DNA of 64,000 nucleotides, taken from Erwinia pyri. Its GTDB lineage: Bacteria > Pseudomonadota > Gammaproteobacteria > Enterobacterales > Enterobacteriaceae. Each line of letters starts with the position of its first letter. The stretch's first letter is position 1. Positions 1 to 9,066 of the stretch are shown here, one piece after another. The notes under the pieces were generated by a model. It was not told the origin of the DNA. It ran no database searches and was given only the letters and a program-made list of their open reading frames with translations. The translations under genes and the position numbers were made by a program. The stretch spans positions 3,348,001-3,412,000 of the forward strand of contig NZ_CP132353.1 in assembly GCF_030758455.1 (NCBI RefSeq). Reading direction: 5' to 3'.

Positions 1-130
1 GCGCGCCAAAACGCTGATTGCGGAAGGCAATGTGACCGTCGATGGCGTGGTGGAAACCCGCAAACGCTGCAAGATTGTAGCGGGCCAGACCGTGGTATTT
101 GAGGGTCAAAGCATCACGGTTACGGCGTAA
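1..130 (+). CDS. ybcJ: YbcJ, S4-domain RNA-binding protein (3' end only)
   Basis: The window opens inside this gene; the readable frame starts at base 2 and covers the last 42 codons. The peptide (AKTLIAEGNVTVDGVVETRK, then CKIVAGQTVVFEG) has the pattern of the RNA-binding S4 domain found in YbcJ. YbcJ lies near cysS and folD in Escherichia coli, and cysS follows here after an inserted sugar-transport cassette, so synteny supports the call. The role of YbcJ is not well established; an RNA-binding function is inferred from the fold. Confidence 0.8.
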   Translation, partial: RAKTLIAEGNVTVDGVVETRKRCKIVAGQTVVFEGQSITVTA

Positions 131-142
131 GCCTGCCGATCA

Positions 143-170
143 CCGGCGGCGTTTCGCTGCCGGTTTCTCT
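143..170 (+). terminator. Intrinsic terminator after ybcJ
   Basis: A 9-bp stem (143-151 with 155-163, one G-T pair) with a TTT loop is followed by TTTCTCT. It starts 13 bases after the ybcJ stop and fits a Rho-independent terminator with a modest U-tract. Confidence 0.6.
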
Positions 171-326
171 AAAGATCTTCGCGCCGAATCCAGTTTAGTC
201 ATTTCCCCTCTACACGCGCTATACCTTACCTCTTCTCAGGCCATTGCCGATCGACTTCAAAGTATCACTATTTCCTCTTGCTCAATGTGAAAATCTTGTT
301 GCAGCAAAATCGCACTTCTCTCACGA

Positions 327-359
327 TAGGTAGAACGTTCTACTAAAACGTTCTACCTA
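327..359 (+). promoter_or_regulatory. Two overlapping MalI-like operators upstream of the PTS gene
   Basis: GTAGAACGTTCTAC (330-343) is a perfect 14-bp palindrome. CTAAAACGTTCTAC (343-356) matches it at 12 of 14 positions and starts on its last base, so the two centres are 13 bp apart. The outer arms at 327-339 and 347-359 also form an inverted repeat. The AACGTT core is the LacI/GalR-family half-site signature and resembles the E. coli MalI operator. The site lies 42 bp before the PTS start. The likely ligand protein is the LacI-family regulator at 1985-3001, which is an inference. Confidence 0.75.
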
Positions 360-400
360 CAATAATAGGGTGTGAAAAGCGCCATCAGGGGGAAGAGAGC

Positions 401-1900
401 ATGAGTCTGATATCAGGGTTTGTTAGATCGTTATCAAAGTTATCCATGATTGGCCGCGCGTTGATGCTGCCGATCTCATTGCTTCCGGCCGCAGGGCTGC
501 TGCTGGCCTTCGGCGACAAGTTTCACCTACCGCTAATGATGAATGCAGGGGGCGTGATTTTCGATAATCTGCCGTTACTGTTCGCCATTGGTTCAGCTGT
601 AGGTCTGGCTTCGGAGTCAGGTATCGCCGCCCTTTCGGCCGCCGTATCGGTATTTATCACGAATATCACCATCGGGACTCTGTTAGGCATTACGCCGGAG
701 ATGGCTTCCCAGGGCGGAAAATACGCCATGGTGGTAGGGATCCCGACACTGCAAATGGGCGTGTTTGGTGGATTGATCTGCGGTATTCTCGCGGCCTGGT
801 GCTATAACCGTTTTCACACCCTGCAACTGCCGGAATTTCTAGGTTTCTTCTCGGGTAAGCGCTTCGTTGCCATTGCAACAGCTTTTCTCTCCTTCGTGCT
901 GGGGCTGTTGCTGCCGTATGTCTGGCAGCATGTCCAGACCGGAATCGATGCGCTCTCCGTGGTCGTTAACGGCAATAACCAGGCCGCCTCAACCTTTATC
1001 TTTGGCCTGGTCGAACGCGCGCTGATTCCGCTCGGTCTGCACCATATCTGGTATCCCTCTTTCTGGTACTCGTTTGGCGACTATACAACCCTGAGTGGCC
1101 AGGTGATCCACGGCGACCAAACTATCTGGTTCAAAATGCTGGAAGAAGGAAGCAAAACCTTCAGCAGTGATACCTATCAGAATGCGGGCAAGTTTATGCA
1201 GGGCGAGTTCCCGCTGATGCTGTTCGCGCTGCCTGCCGCCTGTCTGGCGATGTATCATGAAGCGCACACCAAAAATAAGAAAATCGCCTCCGGTATTCTC
1301 TTCTCCGCAGCTCTGACCTGCTTCCTGACCGGGATCACCGAGCCGGTAGAATTTACCTTTATTTTTGTTGCGCCTGTCCTTTACGTCTTTAACGCCATCA
1401 TGGCTGGCGTGGCTTATATGTCGATGTACCTGCTGCATGCACATATTGCTAAATCGTTCTCCGCAGGCCTGATTGACTATATCTCCTTCGGCATTCTGCC
1501 CTCGTTTAACGGCTATCAAACCAACTACCTGGACGCCGTGATTGTCGGCGTGCCGATGGCGTTTATCTATTACTTCACCTTCCGGTTCGTCATCCGTCGT
1601 TTAGATGTTAAAACACCAGGACGTTCAGAAGTGACTGCCACGACTGATGATAAAACCGATGACGAACTGGCTACCGAAATTATTACTCTGTTGGGCGGTG
1701 CGAAAAACATCGACTCCGTGGGTGCCTGTATCACTCGTCTGCGCCTTGAAGTAGCGGAGAGCGAGAAGGTGGACAGAGACGGGCTGAACAGTCTTGGGGC
1801 TCGCGGCGTGGTCTTCGTCGGTGACAATGGCATTCAGGTGATTTTCGGTGCGAGGGCACAATTTATTGCCCAAAGCATGTCTGACAGGACGGGCAAATAA
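401..1900 (+). CDS. PTS sugar transporter IICB, glucose/maltose family
   Basis: This 499-residue inner-membrane permease couples sugar uptake to phosphorylation. Residues 1 to about 400 are the hydrophobic IIC domain, with the family motif GITEPVEF starting near residue 311 and the LHHIW sugar-binding region before it. After a polar linker, residues from about 420 form the IIB domain with the phosphocysteine Cys443 in ACITRLRLEV. There is no IIA domain, so a separate IIA such as Crr is expected to phosphorylate it. It resembles PtsG and MalX about equally, so the sugar cannot be named. GAAGAGAG precedes the ATG. It reads in the same direction as the LacI-type regulator 84 bp downstream and is probably repressed through the operators at 327-359. 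Confidence 0.9.
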   Translation: MSLISGFVRSLSKLSMIGRALMLPISLLPAAGLLLAFGDKFHLPLMMNAGGVIFDNLPLLFAIGSAVGLASESGIAALSAAVSVFITNITIGTLLGITPEMASQGGKYAMVVGIPTLQMGVFGGLICGILAAWCYNRFHTLQLPEFLGFFSGKRFVAIATAFLSFVLGLLLPYVWQHVQTGIDALSVVVNGNNQAASTFIFGLVERALIPLGLHHIWYPSFWYSFGDYTTLSGQVIHGDQTIWFKMLEEGSKTFSSDTYQNAGKFMQGEFPLMLFALPAACLAMYHEAHTKNKKIASGILFSAALTCFLTGITEPVEFTFIFVAPVLYVFNAIMAGVAYMSMYLLHAHIAKSFSAGLIDYISFGILPSFNGYQTNYLDAVIVGVPMAFIYYFTFRFVIRRLDVKTPGRSEVTATTDDKTDDELATEIITLLGGAKNIDSVGACITRLRLEVAESEKVDRDGLNSLGARGVVFVGDNGIQVIFGARAQFIAQSMSDRTGK

Positions 1901-1984
1901 TAAGATGTCAGTCTGACACGTCTCCTGTAATCTGGGGGACGTTGTCATTTCAGGCGGACAGGGACGCGATTTCAGGGAGGGGAT

Positions 1985-3001
1985 TTGAAGAAAGTCAGTA
2001 TCACAGATGTCGCAAAACGCGCGGGCGTATCGGTTTCTACCGTCTCTCTGGTGCTGCGTCGCAAAGGAAAAATTTCGGACGCGACTATAGAGAAAGTTCA
2101 GGCCGTTATTAACGATATTGGCTATGTCCATAACGTCGCCGCCGCAAACCTGCGTTCAAATACCTCCAATCTTATCGGACTGATCCTGCGGGATTTCAGC
2201 GACAGCTTTTCGGTTAAAGTGATGGCAAGCCTCGTTCAGGAGCTGGAAAAACAGGGTTATATGGTTTTTCTCGGCCAGCCGCTTAACGAGGATGAACATC
2301 TTGAGCGCTGCCTGCTCTCGTTCAGGCAGCAGGGGGTGGCCGGGGTGATTTATCTCTCCTGTGACGTGCGGTCATCACATTTGCCCGAAAAAATTCGCGA
2401 CTGTTCACTACCGCTGGTGGTGGTTTCTCAGCTGAAGCTGGTAGAAGAGTGCAATCTGGTGATGCGCGATAATCGCCAGGCAGCGAGTCTGGCCGTGCGC
2501 TATCTGATAGAGCGCGGCCACCGTCAGATCGCCTATATAGGCGGTACCGAAGGCGATCTCATCCGCCAGCAGCGTCTTGCAGGATTTCGCAGTGCCATGA
2601 ACCAGTATGGTCTGATCTTAAGGGAAGAAGCGACACCCGCCTGTAGTGATGATACGCGTGCAGCGGGTATCGCTACCCGGCAATTGCTGGAAAAACATAA
2701 CACCTTTACCGCCCTGCTCTGCCACTCTCCCAATGCCATGATTGGCTCGATTGCCGGTATTCATCATGTGGGGCGCACCGTAGGCAAAGATGTGTTTTTA
2801 ACCCAGCAGGTGGCGCTGATCGGCTTTGAAGATATGCTGCACGTTAATCTGACCTCGCCGTCGTTTACGTATGTTTCTTCTGCCAGTGAAGAGTCAGGAC
2901 GACAGGCCGCCGCGCTGATGATCCGCAAGCTGCAAGATCCGGAACTGCAAACGCAACGTATCACGCTTTCCGGACAGCTTATCGCACGGGAATCGGCCTG
3001 A
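1985..3001 (+). CDS. LacI/GalR-family repressor, MalI-like
   Basis: The 338-residue protein begins with a LacI-type helix-turn-helix (VSITDVAKRAGVSVSTVSLV, residues 4-23), then the hinge and a periplasmic-binding-protein-like effector domain. The start is a TTG, supported by GGGAGGGGA just upstream and by the usual position of the HTH right at the N-terminus. E. coli MalI has a similar length and HTH. In E. coli malI is divergent from malX, whereas here the regulator follows the transporter in the same direction. It probably represses its own transcript through the paired operators upstream of the PTS gene. The inducing sugar is unknown. Confidence 0.88.
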   Translation: MKKVSITDVAKRAGVSVSTVSLVLRRKGKISDATIEKVQAVINDIGYVHNVAAANLRSNTSNLIGLILRDFSDSFSVKVMASLVQELEKQGYMVFLGQPLNEDEHLERCLLSFRQQGVAGVIYLSCDVRSSHLPEKIRDCSLPLVVVSQLKLVEECNLVMRDNRQAASLAVRYLIERGHRQIAYIGGTEGDLIRQQRLAGFRSAMNQYGLILREEATPACSDDTRAAGIATRQLLEKHNTFTALLCHSPNAMIGSIAGIHHVGRTVGKDVFLTQQVALIGFEDMLHVNLTSPSFTYVSSASEESGRQAAALMIRKLQDPELQTQRITLSGQLIARESA

Positions 3002-3061
3002 ACCGCATCATTCTTTCTGTTAATAAGCACTTATGTGCTGATGGGCAATTCAGACTGAAAT

Positions 3062-3083
3062 GAAAAAGGGGCTTTCGCCCCTG
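3062..3083 (-). terminator. Intrinsic terminator of cysS
   Basis: Read on the minus strand, GGGGC-GAAA-GCCCC is followed by TTTTTCA. It lies 20 bp beyond the cysS stop and may also stop transcription arriving from the LacI-type gene. Confidence 0.85.
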
Positions 3084-3102
3084 ATAGTGATACGCATTGA
3101 GA

Positions 3103-4491
3103 TTACTTGCGGCGCCAGCTGGTTCCCTGCGGGCCATCTTCCAGCACGATGCCCATAGCCACCAGCTTATCGCGGGCCATATCTGCCTGCGCCCAGTTTT
3201 TATCTCTGCGGGCTTCCAGTCGCATTCTGATCAACGCTTCGATCTCGGCCACTTCGTCATCATTGCTCTGCGCGCCGTTTTGCAGGAACAGTTCCGGATC
3301 CTGCTCCAGCAGTCCCAGCACGCCAGCCAGCTCGCGCAATTTTGCTGCAAGAGCGTTGGCCGCCGCCATATCTTCCGCTTTCAGACGGTTCACTTCACGC
3401 GCCATATCAAACAGGGTGGAATAGGCTTCCGGCGTGTTGAAGTCATCATCCATCGCTTCGCGGAAACGGGCTTCAAACACTTCGCCACCGGCTGGGGCTG
3501 CCTGAGCGTCAGTATTACGTATGGCGGTATAGAGGCGTTCCAGCGCGGAACGGGCCTGTTTCAGGTTCTCTTCGCCGTAGTTCAGCTGGCTGCGATAGTG
3601 GCCGGACATCAGGAAGTAGCGAACGGTTTCCGCATCAAAATATTCCAGCACGTCGCGCACCGTGAAGAAGTTGTTCAGCGATTTGGACATCTTTTCGCGG
3701 TCTACCATCACCATGCCGGAGTGCATCCAGTAGTTCACGTATGGGCCGTCATGGGCGCAGGAAGACTGGGCAATTTCGTTCTCGTGATGCGGGAACATCA
3801 GATCGGAGCCGCCGCCGTGAATATCAAAATGCTCGCCCAACTGTTTGCAATTCATGGCTGAACACTCGATATGCCAGCCCGGACGGCCTGCGCCCCACGG
3901 AGAAGGCCAGCTTGGCTCGTCAGCTTTGGACATTTTCCACAGCACGAAATCCATCGGATTACGCTTGACGTTGGCCTCCACTTCCACGCGGGCGCCAGCC
4001 TGCAGCTGATCCAGATCCTGGCGGGATAGCAGACCGTAATCGGGATCGCTGGTGACGGAGAACATCACATCACCATTGCTGGCAACGTACGCATGATCGC
4101 GATCGATCAGTTTAGCGACGATCTCGATGATCTCTGCAATATGGCGCGTGGCACGGGGTTCCTGATCGGGTGGCAGGATATTCAGCGCAGCGAAGTCCTT
4201 GTGCATCTCCGCAATCATCCGGTTGGTCAGCACTTCCACCGTTTCGCCGTTTTCATTGGCGCGTTTGATGATCTTGTCATCAATATCGGTGATATTACGC
4301 ACATATTTCAGCGAGTAGCCGAGATAACGCAGGTAGCGAGCCACCACATCAAAGGCGACGAAGGTCCTGCCATGGCCAATGTGACACAGGTCGTAAACGG
4401 TAATGCCGCACACGTACATGCCGATCTGACCAGCATGAATAGGTTTAAATTCCTCTTTTTGACGACTCAGGGTATTAAAAATCTTTAGCAT
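3103..4491 (-). CDS. cysS: Cysteinyl-tRNA synthetase
   Basis: CysS charges tRNA(Cys) with cysteine using ATP in the cytoplasm. The 462-residue protein (461 in E. coli) starts [15 protein letters not shown]; a longer open frame upstream was not used because family members begin here. It carries the class I HIGH-type signature as HIGHGR after CGITVYDLC, the KMSKS signature ([10 protein letters not shown]), and the zinc-binding Cys/His set (Cys in CGITV, Cys-Ser-Ala-Met, and HHENE). It is transcribed away from ppiB, as in E. coli, but two unrelated genes separate them here. Confidence 0.98.
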   Translation of the reverse strand: MLKIFNTLSRQKEEFKPIHAGQIGMYVCGITVYDLCHIGHGRTFVAFDVVARYLRYLGYSLKYVRNITDIDDKIIKRANENGETVEVLTNRMIAEMHKDFAALNILPPDQEPRATRHIAEIIEIVAKLIDRDHAYVASNGDVMFSVTSDPDYGLLSRQDLDQLQAGARVEVEANVKRNPMDFVLWKMSKADEPSWPSPWGAGRPGWHIECSAMNCKQLGEHFDIHGGGSDLMFPHHENEIAQSSCAHDGPYVNYWMHSGMVMVDREKMSKSLNNFFTVRDVLEYFDAETVRYFLMSGHYRSQLNYGEENLKQARSALERLYTAIRNTDAQAAPAGGEVFEARFREAMDDDFNTPEAYSTLFDMAREVNRLKAEDMAAANALAAKLRELAGVLGLLEQDPELFLQNGAQSNDDEVAEIEALIRMRLEARRDKNWAQADMARDKLVAMGIVLEDGPQGTSWRRK

Positions 4492-4530
4492 TGAGACATT
4501 CCGTTTTGACGTGTGCGGGTTAAAACCAGT

Positions 4531-4558
4531 GGTATATTCTGCCGTATTGTTATCGTAA
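4531..4558 (-). promoter_or_regulatory. Candidate cysS promoter
   Basis: On the minus strand TTACGA (4558-4553) and TATACC (4536-4531) are 16 bp apart and end 40 bp before the cysS start. Neither hexamer is close to consensus. The rest of 4492-4688 shows only a 7-bp direct repeat (ACGTGGT, twice near 4592 and 4612). Confidence 0.35.
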
Positions 4559-4688
4559 GCGCCACGCAAAGCAAGCTGGTCCAGCCCGCAACGTGGTGAA
4601 ACGCCTGATACGTGGTCAGGTTCTGAACACTCATTCAGTCAACAATAAAGCGTATGACTGACGGCAGGCTTCGGCAAAAGATCCTTAA

Positions 4689-5507
4689 TCAGCCAGCATC
4701 ATTTTCTACCGAAACGGCGGCACCGGGATCGGACGTGAAAGGGGGCGCTTTCTCAGAAAAGAGATCGAAAATTTTATAGATTTTTGTATCAAACAGCGAG
4801 ACGGTCTCAACCTGTTCCATCGGGATGACATGCCGGAAATGCTGAAGATTAAGGGGAACAGAATCAGCGGTAATATCTTCGCTCAGATAGAGCTCATAGT
4901 AGCGATGCTGCTCGTAATAACGAAGCGTGTCTTTATCGCGGTAGCCGCTGATGTAGGGAATAATAGCGAGATGCTGAGTCTGAGAATGTTCAGTTCGCGG
5001 AGCTGCGACGTAACCGATATAAACTTTTCGCGATTTCAGGGTGACAAACACCAGCTTGTCTTCATCTATAGCCTGGAGTAACAGTGACTCTACGCCATCC
5101 TGCGCAGCCACCTCTCGATAAGCGGCCTGCCGTTTGCTCTCATCCTCAATTTGATGCCTGGCTTTTATTCCCGCCTCATAAGCGATAAGAGCAGAAGCGC
5201 CTAAGGAGAGCCAGAAAAAGAGCGGATAAGTCAGGAAGGTGATCTCAGTGAGCCATGAATAGAGATCGGCGTGGAGCGCAGGCCAGATCAATCCGAGCAG
5301 TTCGATAATAGCGGTGAGTAACAGCAGCAGCAGAAGAAAGCCCAGCACCAACCCAAATCCCTGAATAGCGAATTTGCAGCCGTGCATGGCAACATAAAAA
5401 TAGGAGGCCCAGCCGTTGCTTCTTGCCTGACGGATCCGGGATTGATAATGATTTTCCGTATACCAAAACCCACAAACCAGAACAATCATGATAACCAGAG
5501 GCCCCAT
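4689..5507 (-). CDS. Unrecognised membrane protein with C-terminal soluble domain
   Basis: This 272-residue protein is not recognised. It has three hydrophobic stretches: residues 1-16, about 47-72 (a run of leucines) and about 90-113. The rest, from about residue 115, is soluble. It contains a beta-rich block with LVFVTLKSRKVYIGYV near residue 150, followed by aromatic and charged sequence. The TLKSRKVYIGYV pattern recalls small Sm-like barrels fused to membrane anchors, which is only an impression. The gene starts 9 bases after the stop of the small gene at 5517-5723, so the two are probably co-translated. The pair interrupts the usual cysS/ppiB neighbourhood. Confidence 0.75.
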   Translation of the reverse strand: MGPLVIMIVLVCGFWYTENHYQSRIRQARSNGWASYFYVAMHGCKFAIQGFGLVLGFLLLLLLLTAIIELLGLIWPALHADLYSWLTEITFLTYPLFFWLSLGASALIAYEAGIKARHQIEDESKRQAAYREVAAQDGVESLLLQAIDEDKLVFVTLKSRKVYIGYVAAPRTEHSQTQHLAIIPYISGYRDKDTLRYYEQHRYYELYLSEDITADSVPLNLQHFRHVIPMEQVETVSLFDTKIYKIFDLFSEKAPPFTSDPGAAVSVENDAG

Positions 5508-5516
5508 CGGTTAACC

Positions 5517-5723
5517 TTATCCTTTTCTGGCCAGCTCTTCCATTCGGGCGCGCATAGAAGCCTGCACCTGTCGGTTGTTCATATTTAACGAGGCGTTGCC
5601 GTTTGCATCGGTGGTAATTTTACTCTCAACAGATTGCTGCACATCCTGACGTGTAGCGTTTTGCATCATTTTCCCGGGCGCAGCTAACAGTTTGCCCAGC
5701 CCACGTCGCAACAGATCGCTCAT
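5517..5723 (-). CDS. Unrecognised small protein, first gene of a two-gene unit
   Basis: The 68-residue product starts MSDLLRRGLGKLLAAPGKMM and is basic at the N-terminus, Gln/Asn-rich in the middle and ends MEELARKG. The ATG at 5723 is preceded by AGGAGGATAT, a near-perfect ribosome-binding site. The N-terminal half could form an amphipathic helix. No family is recognised. It is followed after 9 bases by the three-helix membrane protein gene, so the two may act together. Confidence 0.7.
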   Translation of the reverse strand: MSDLLRRGLGKLLAAPGKMMQNATRQDVQQSVESKITTDANGNASLNMNNRQVQASMRARMEELARKG

Positions 5724-5953
5724 ATATCCTCCTGCCAGGGTATTAACTTTTGGCGATGAAGGTAATATTAGCCCCATCAGCCCTGCCGCATCTTCTGTTT
5801 TTTCTTTAATGCGTGGTGTACCGCATTTTATTGTACCGCGCAACAAATAACCACTTGTCAAAGCGCGTTAATAAACAAATAAAGCCAGGCGTGCGCTTTA
5901 TTCTGTAGGGAATGAGATCAGCCTTTGACCCCGCCAGCTTTATGCAGTGGTGC

Positions 5954-5982
5954 TGACTCGTCATCACATTTTGTGATATAAA
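5954..5982 (+). promoter_or_regulatory. ppiB promoter with a 15-bp palindrome in the spacer
   Basis: TGACTC (5954-5959) and TATAAA (5977-5982) are 17 bp apart. The perfect palindrome ATCACA-TTT-TGTGAT (5963-5977) fills the spacer and touches the -10 box, a position suited to repression. The half-sites are CRP-like but face the wrong way for a CRP site. Confidence 0.55.
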
Positions 5983-6067
5983 AGCCCTCTGTTAATAGCG
6001 TGCTGGCATCGCAAGGTCGCCGGCACCGCCTTCCCATTCACCACTCCAACCTTTACAGGATGAGAAT

Positions 6068-6562
6068 ATGGTCACTTTCCAGACAAATCATGGCGATATC
6101 GTTATCAAAACCTTCGATGACAAAGCGCCAGCTACAGTTGCAAACTTCCTGGATTACTGCCGTGAAGGTTTCTACGACAACACCATTTTCCACCGTGTTA
6201 TCAACGGCTTCATGGTTCAGGGCGGCGGCTTCGAGCCGGGCATGATCCAGAAAGCAACCAAAGAAGAGATCCGCAACGAAGCCAGCAACGGCCTGAAAAA
6301 CACCAAAGGTACGCTGGCTATGGCGCGCACTCAGGCGCCTCACTCCGCTACCGCGCAGTTCTTCATTAACGTGGCAGACAACGACTTCCTGAACTTCCGC
6401 GACGAAAGCCTGCAGGGTTGGGGTTACTGCGTGTTTGCTGAAGTGGTTGAAGGCATGGACGTTGTTGAGAAAATCAAAGCAGTGGCTACCGGCCGTAGCG
6501 GCATGCACCAGGACGTGCCTAAAGATGACGTTGTGATCCAGAAAGTCACCGTCAGCGAATAA
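6068..6562 (+). CDS. ppiB: Peptidyl-prolyl cis-trans isomerase B (cyclophilin)
   Basis: PpiB is the cytoplasmic cyclophilin that isomerises Xaa-Pro bonds. The 164 residues are the usual length. The cyclophilin core is visible: [13 protein letters not shown] near residue 43, [17 protein letters not shown] and [16 protein letters not shown]. There is no signal peptide, which separates it from PpiA. AGGATGAGAAT precedes the ATG. Its stop overlaps the lpxH start by one base (TAATG), indicating translational coupling. Confidence 0.97.
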   Translation: MVTFQTNHGDIVIKTFDDKAPATVANFLDYCREGFYDNTIFHRVINGFMVQGGGFEPGMIQKATKEEIRNEASNGLKNTKGTLAMARTQAPHSATAQFFINVADNDFLNFRDESLQGWGYCVFAEVVEGMDVVEKIKAVATGRSGMHQDVPKDDVVIQKVTVSE

Positions 6563-7287
6563 TGCCTCACGCGCTGTTTATCGCAGATCTGCATCTGTGC
6601 AAAGAAGAACCGGCAATTACTGCCGGTTTTCTTGCTTTTTTACGCCGCGATGCGCTGAAAGCGGAGGCGCTCTATATCCTCGGCGACCTGTTTGAAGCCT
6701 GGATTGGCGATGACGATCCTGAGCCGCTGCACGCTGAGATCGCCGCCGCACTGCGCGAGCTTCAGCAACAAAACATCCCCTGCTACTTTATCCACGGTAA
6801 TCGTGACTTTCTGATAGGTCGTCGCTTTGCGGCTGCCAGCGGCATGACGTTGCTGCCGGAAGAGCAGGTAGTGACGCTCTACAATAAACAGATCCTTATT
6901 ATGCACGGCGATACGTTATGTACCGATGATGAAGGTTATCAGCGCTTCCGGCGCAAGGTGCAGCAGCGCTGGCTGCAAAAGCTGTTTCTGGCTCTGCCGC
7001 TGTTTGTCCGTCAGCGTATTGCGGTAAAAATGCGTGCGGGCAGTAAAGAGGCTAACAGCAGTAAAGCGAGTGCCATCATGGATGTGAATGCTCAGGCTGT
7101 AAAAGAGACGATGGCCCGCCAGCGGGTGAACACCTTAATTCACGGTCACACTCATCGTCCTGCCGTTCATCAGCTTGAAGTAAACGGTCTACCCGCTAAA
7201 CGCCTGGTGCTGGGTGCCTGGCATACTGAAGGCTCGATGATCCTCGTCAGCGAGCATGAAACCACGCTTATTTCCTTCCCTTTCTGA
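6562..7287 (+). CDS. lpxH: UDP-2,3-diacylglucosamine diphosphatase
   Basis: LpxH hydrolyses UDP-2,3-diacylglucosamine to lipid X in lipid A synthesis at the inner face of the membrane. The 241-residue calcineurin-like metallophosphoesterase shows the ordered metal motifs: DLHL (residues 8-11), GDLFEAW (about 40-46), GNRDF (about 78-82), HGDT (about 113-116) and HGHTHRP (about 193-199). It is translationally coupled to ppiB. The purEK operon follows after a regulated promoter. Confidence 0.97.
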   Translation: MPHALFIADLHLCKEEPAITAGFLAFLRRDALKAEALYILGDLFEAWIGDDDPEPLHAEIAAALRELQQQNIPCYFIHGNRDFLIGRRFAAASGMTLLPEEQVVTLYNKQILIMHGDTLCTDDEGYQRFRRKVQQRWLQKLFLALPLFVRQRIAVKMRAGSKEANSSKASAIMDVNAQAVKETMARQRVNTLIHGHTHRPAVHQLEVNGLPAKRLVLGAWHTEGSMILVSEHETTLISFPF

Positions 7288-7324
7288 CCGGCAAAAAAAT
7301 GGGGCAAATGCCCGCCTGAAGCCT

Positions 7325-7362
7325 GGGCAAACGTTTTCCTTGCTGCACAGTCATGCTATTCT
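7325..7362 (+). promoter_or_regulatory. PurR operator overlapping the purE promoter
   Basis: The 16-mer GGGCAAACGTTTTCCT (7325-7340) fits the PurR consensus (ACGCAAACGTTTGCGT) and closely resembles the purE operator of E. coli. A TG-extended -10 element, TGCTATTCT, lies at 7354-7362, with a weak -35 at 7334-7339 inside the operator. Bound PurR with hypoxanthine or guanine would therefore block RNA polymerase. Confidence 0.8.
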
Positions 7363-7431
7363 CTTTGCCCTTCCCATCTGAGTGCCTGGGCAGTCAGATG
7401 ATGTATGTCAAATCACAGGAGTCAGACCCGC

Positions 7432-7941
7432 ATGTCATCCAACGCCGCACCGGCCCGCATTGCTATTGTTATGGGTTCCAAAAGTGACTGGGCAACCATG
7501 CAATTTGCCGCGGACATTCTCACCAGCCTGGCCGTGCCCTTCCAGTGTGAAGTGGTTTCAGCACACCGTACGCCGGACAAGCTGTTCAGCTTTGCCGAAC
7601 AGGCTGCGGATAACGGTATTCAGGTGATTATCGCGGGCGCAGGCGGGGCAGCGCATTTACCGGGCATGCTGGCAGCGAAAACGCTGGTGCCGGTGCTGGG
7701 CGTGCCGGTGCAGAGTGCGGCACTGAGCGGCGTGGACAGCCTCTACTCTATCGTGCAGATGCCACGCGGCATTCCGGTGGGCACGCTGGCCATCGGTAAA
7801 GCCGGGGCGGCCAATGCCGCTTTACTGGCGGCGCAAATTCTGGCTATCCATGATGCCGACCTCTCTTCGCGACTGGCCAACTGGCGTCAGACGCAGACGG
7901 ATGAAGTGTTGAATAACCCGGACCCGCGGGAGGAAGCATGA
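7432..7941 (+). CDS. purE: N5-carboxyaminoimidazole ribonucleotide mutase
   Basis: PurE converts N5-CAIR to CAIR in de novo purine synthesis. The 169-residue length equals the E. coli protein when the start is taken at [16 protein letters not shown]; the ATG 27 bases earlier is in frame, but GGAG sits 10 bases before the chosen ATG and the alignment begins here. Visible signatures are [17 protein letters not shown], and the glycine-rich [14 protein letters not shown]. The stop overlaps the purK start by four bases (ATGA). Confidence 0.97.
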   Translation: MSSNAAPARIAIVMGSKSDWATMQFAADILTSLAVPFQCEVVSAHRTPDKLFSFAEQAADNGIQVIIAGAGGAAHLPGMLAAKTLVPVLGVPVQSAALSGVDSLYSIVQMPRGIPVGTLAIGKAGAANAALLAAQILAIHDADLSSRLANWRQTQTDEVLNNPDPREEA

Positions 7942-9008
7942 AGCCGGTTTGCGTATTAGGCAATGGTCAGCTTGGCCGTATGCTGCGCCAGGCGGGTGAA
8001 CCGCTGGGTATCGCTGTTTATCCTGTCGGGCTGGACGCTGAGCCGGAAGCGCTGCCAATCCATCAAAGCGTGATTACTGCCGAAATCGAGCGCTGGCCCG
8101 AAACCGCGTTGACGCGCGAATTGGCGAACCATACGGCGTTTGTGAACCGCGACATTTTTCCCCGTCTGGCCGACCGGCTGACGCAAAAGCAGCTCCTTGA
8201 TCAACTGGGCCTGGCAACAGCGCCCTGGCAGCTGCTGGCAGAGAAGGCAGAATGGCCGCAGGTCTTTGCCTCCCTGGGCGAGCTGGCGATCGTTAAGCGC
8301 CGTACAGGGGGTTATGATGGCCGGGGTCAGTGGCGTTTACGGGCTGGTGAAACAGAGAGTCTGCCAGCTGACTGTTACGGCGAGTGCATTGTTGAACAGG
8401 GTATTAATTTCTCAGGTGAAGTTTCTCTGGTTGGCGCCCGCGCCCACGATGGCAGCACCGTATTTTATCCGCTGACTCACAATCTGCATCAGGAGGGGAT
8501 CCTGCGCACCAGCGTTGTGTTGCCTGAACCCGATCCTGCCCGGCAAAAACAGGCTGAAACCATGCTGTCAGCCATTATGGATGAGCTGCAGTATGTCGGT
8601 GTGATGGCGATGGAGTGTTTCGTGGTGCCGCAAGGGCTGCTGATTAACGAACTGGCTCCCCGGGTACATAACAGCGGCCACTGGACACAGAATGGCGCAT
8701 CCATCAGCCAGTTCGAGCTGCATCTGCGGGCGATTCTGAACCTGCCGCTACCGACGCCGGTGGTCAGTACCCCATCGGTGATGGTGAACCTGATTGGCAC
8801 AGCGCTGAACCTGGCCTGGCTGCATCAGCCGCTGGTGCATCTGCACTGGTATGAAAAAGAGGTGCGTCCCGGACGTAAAGTGGGTCACCTGAACCTTTCT
8901 GATATCAGTAAACCTTCTCTTCAGAAAGCGTTAAACAACCTGGTTACTCAACTGCCGGAAGAGTATGCCAGCGGCATCGCCTGGGCGGTGGAGAAGCTGG
9001 AGGCGTAA
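7938..9008 (+). CDS. purK: N5-carboxyaminoimidazole ribonucleotide synthase
   Basis: PurK uses ATP and bicarbonate to carboxylate AIR to N5-CAIR, the substrate of PurE. The 356-residue ATP-grasp enzyme begins with [20 protein letters not shown] and contains [13 protein letters not shown] (ATP-grasp loop), a central [12 protein letters not shown] and the metal-binding [14 protein letters not shown]. It is coupled to purE by a 4-bp overlap and shares its PurR-controlled promoter. Confidence 0.98.
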   Translation: MKPVCVLGNGQLGRMLRQAGEPLGIAVYPVGLDAEPEALPIHQSVITAEIERWPETALTRELANHTAFVNRDIFPRLADRLTQKQLLDQLGLATAPWQLLAEKAEWPQVFASLGELAIVKRRTGGYDGRGQWRLRAGETESLPADCYGECIVEQGINFSGEVSLVGARAHDGSTVFYPLTHNLHQEGILRTSVVLPEPDPARQKQAETMLSAIMDELQYVGVMAMECFVVPQGLLINELAPRVHNSGHWTQNGASISQFELHLRAILNLPLPTPVVSTPSVMVNLIGTALNLAWLHQPLVHLHWYEKEVRPGRKVGHLNLSDISKPSLQKALNNLVTQLPEEYASGIAWAVEKLEA

Positions 9009-9021
9009 ATCTGGCGCGGAT

Positions 9022-9048
9022 AAATCGCCCGGCAAAGGGCGATTTTCC
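9022..9048 (+). terminator. Intrinsic terminator of purEK
   Basis: AAATCGCCC (9022-9030) pairs with GGGCGATTT (9037-9045) around a 6-base loop, and the stem ends in a short T-run, 13 bases after the purK stop. Confidence 0.85.
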
Positions 9049-9066
9049 TGCCAGGGCAGATAAAGG

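Noticed and set aside
99..290. 63-codon frame overlapping the end of ybcJ
   Set aside because: It reads through the ybcJ end and its terminator in another frame, with no ribosome-binding site.
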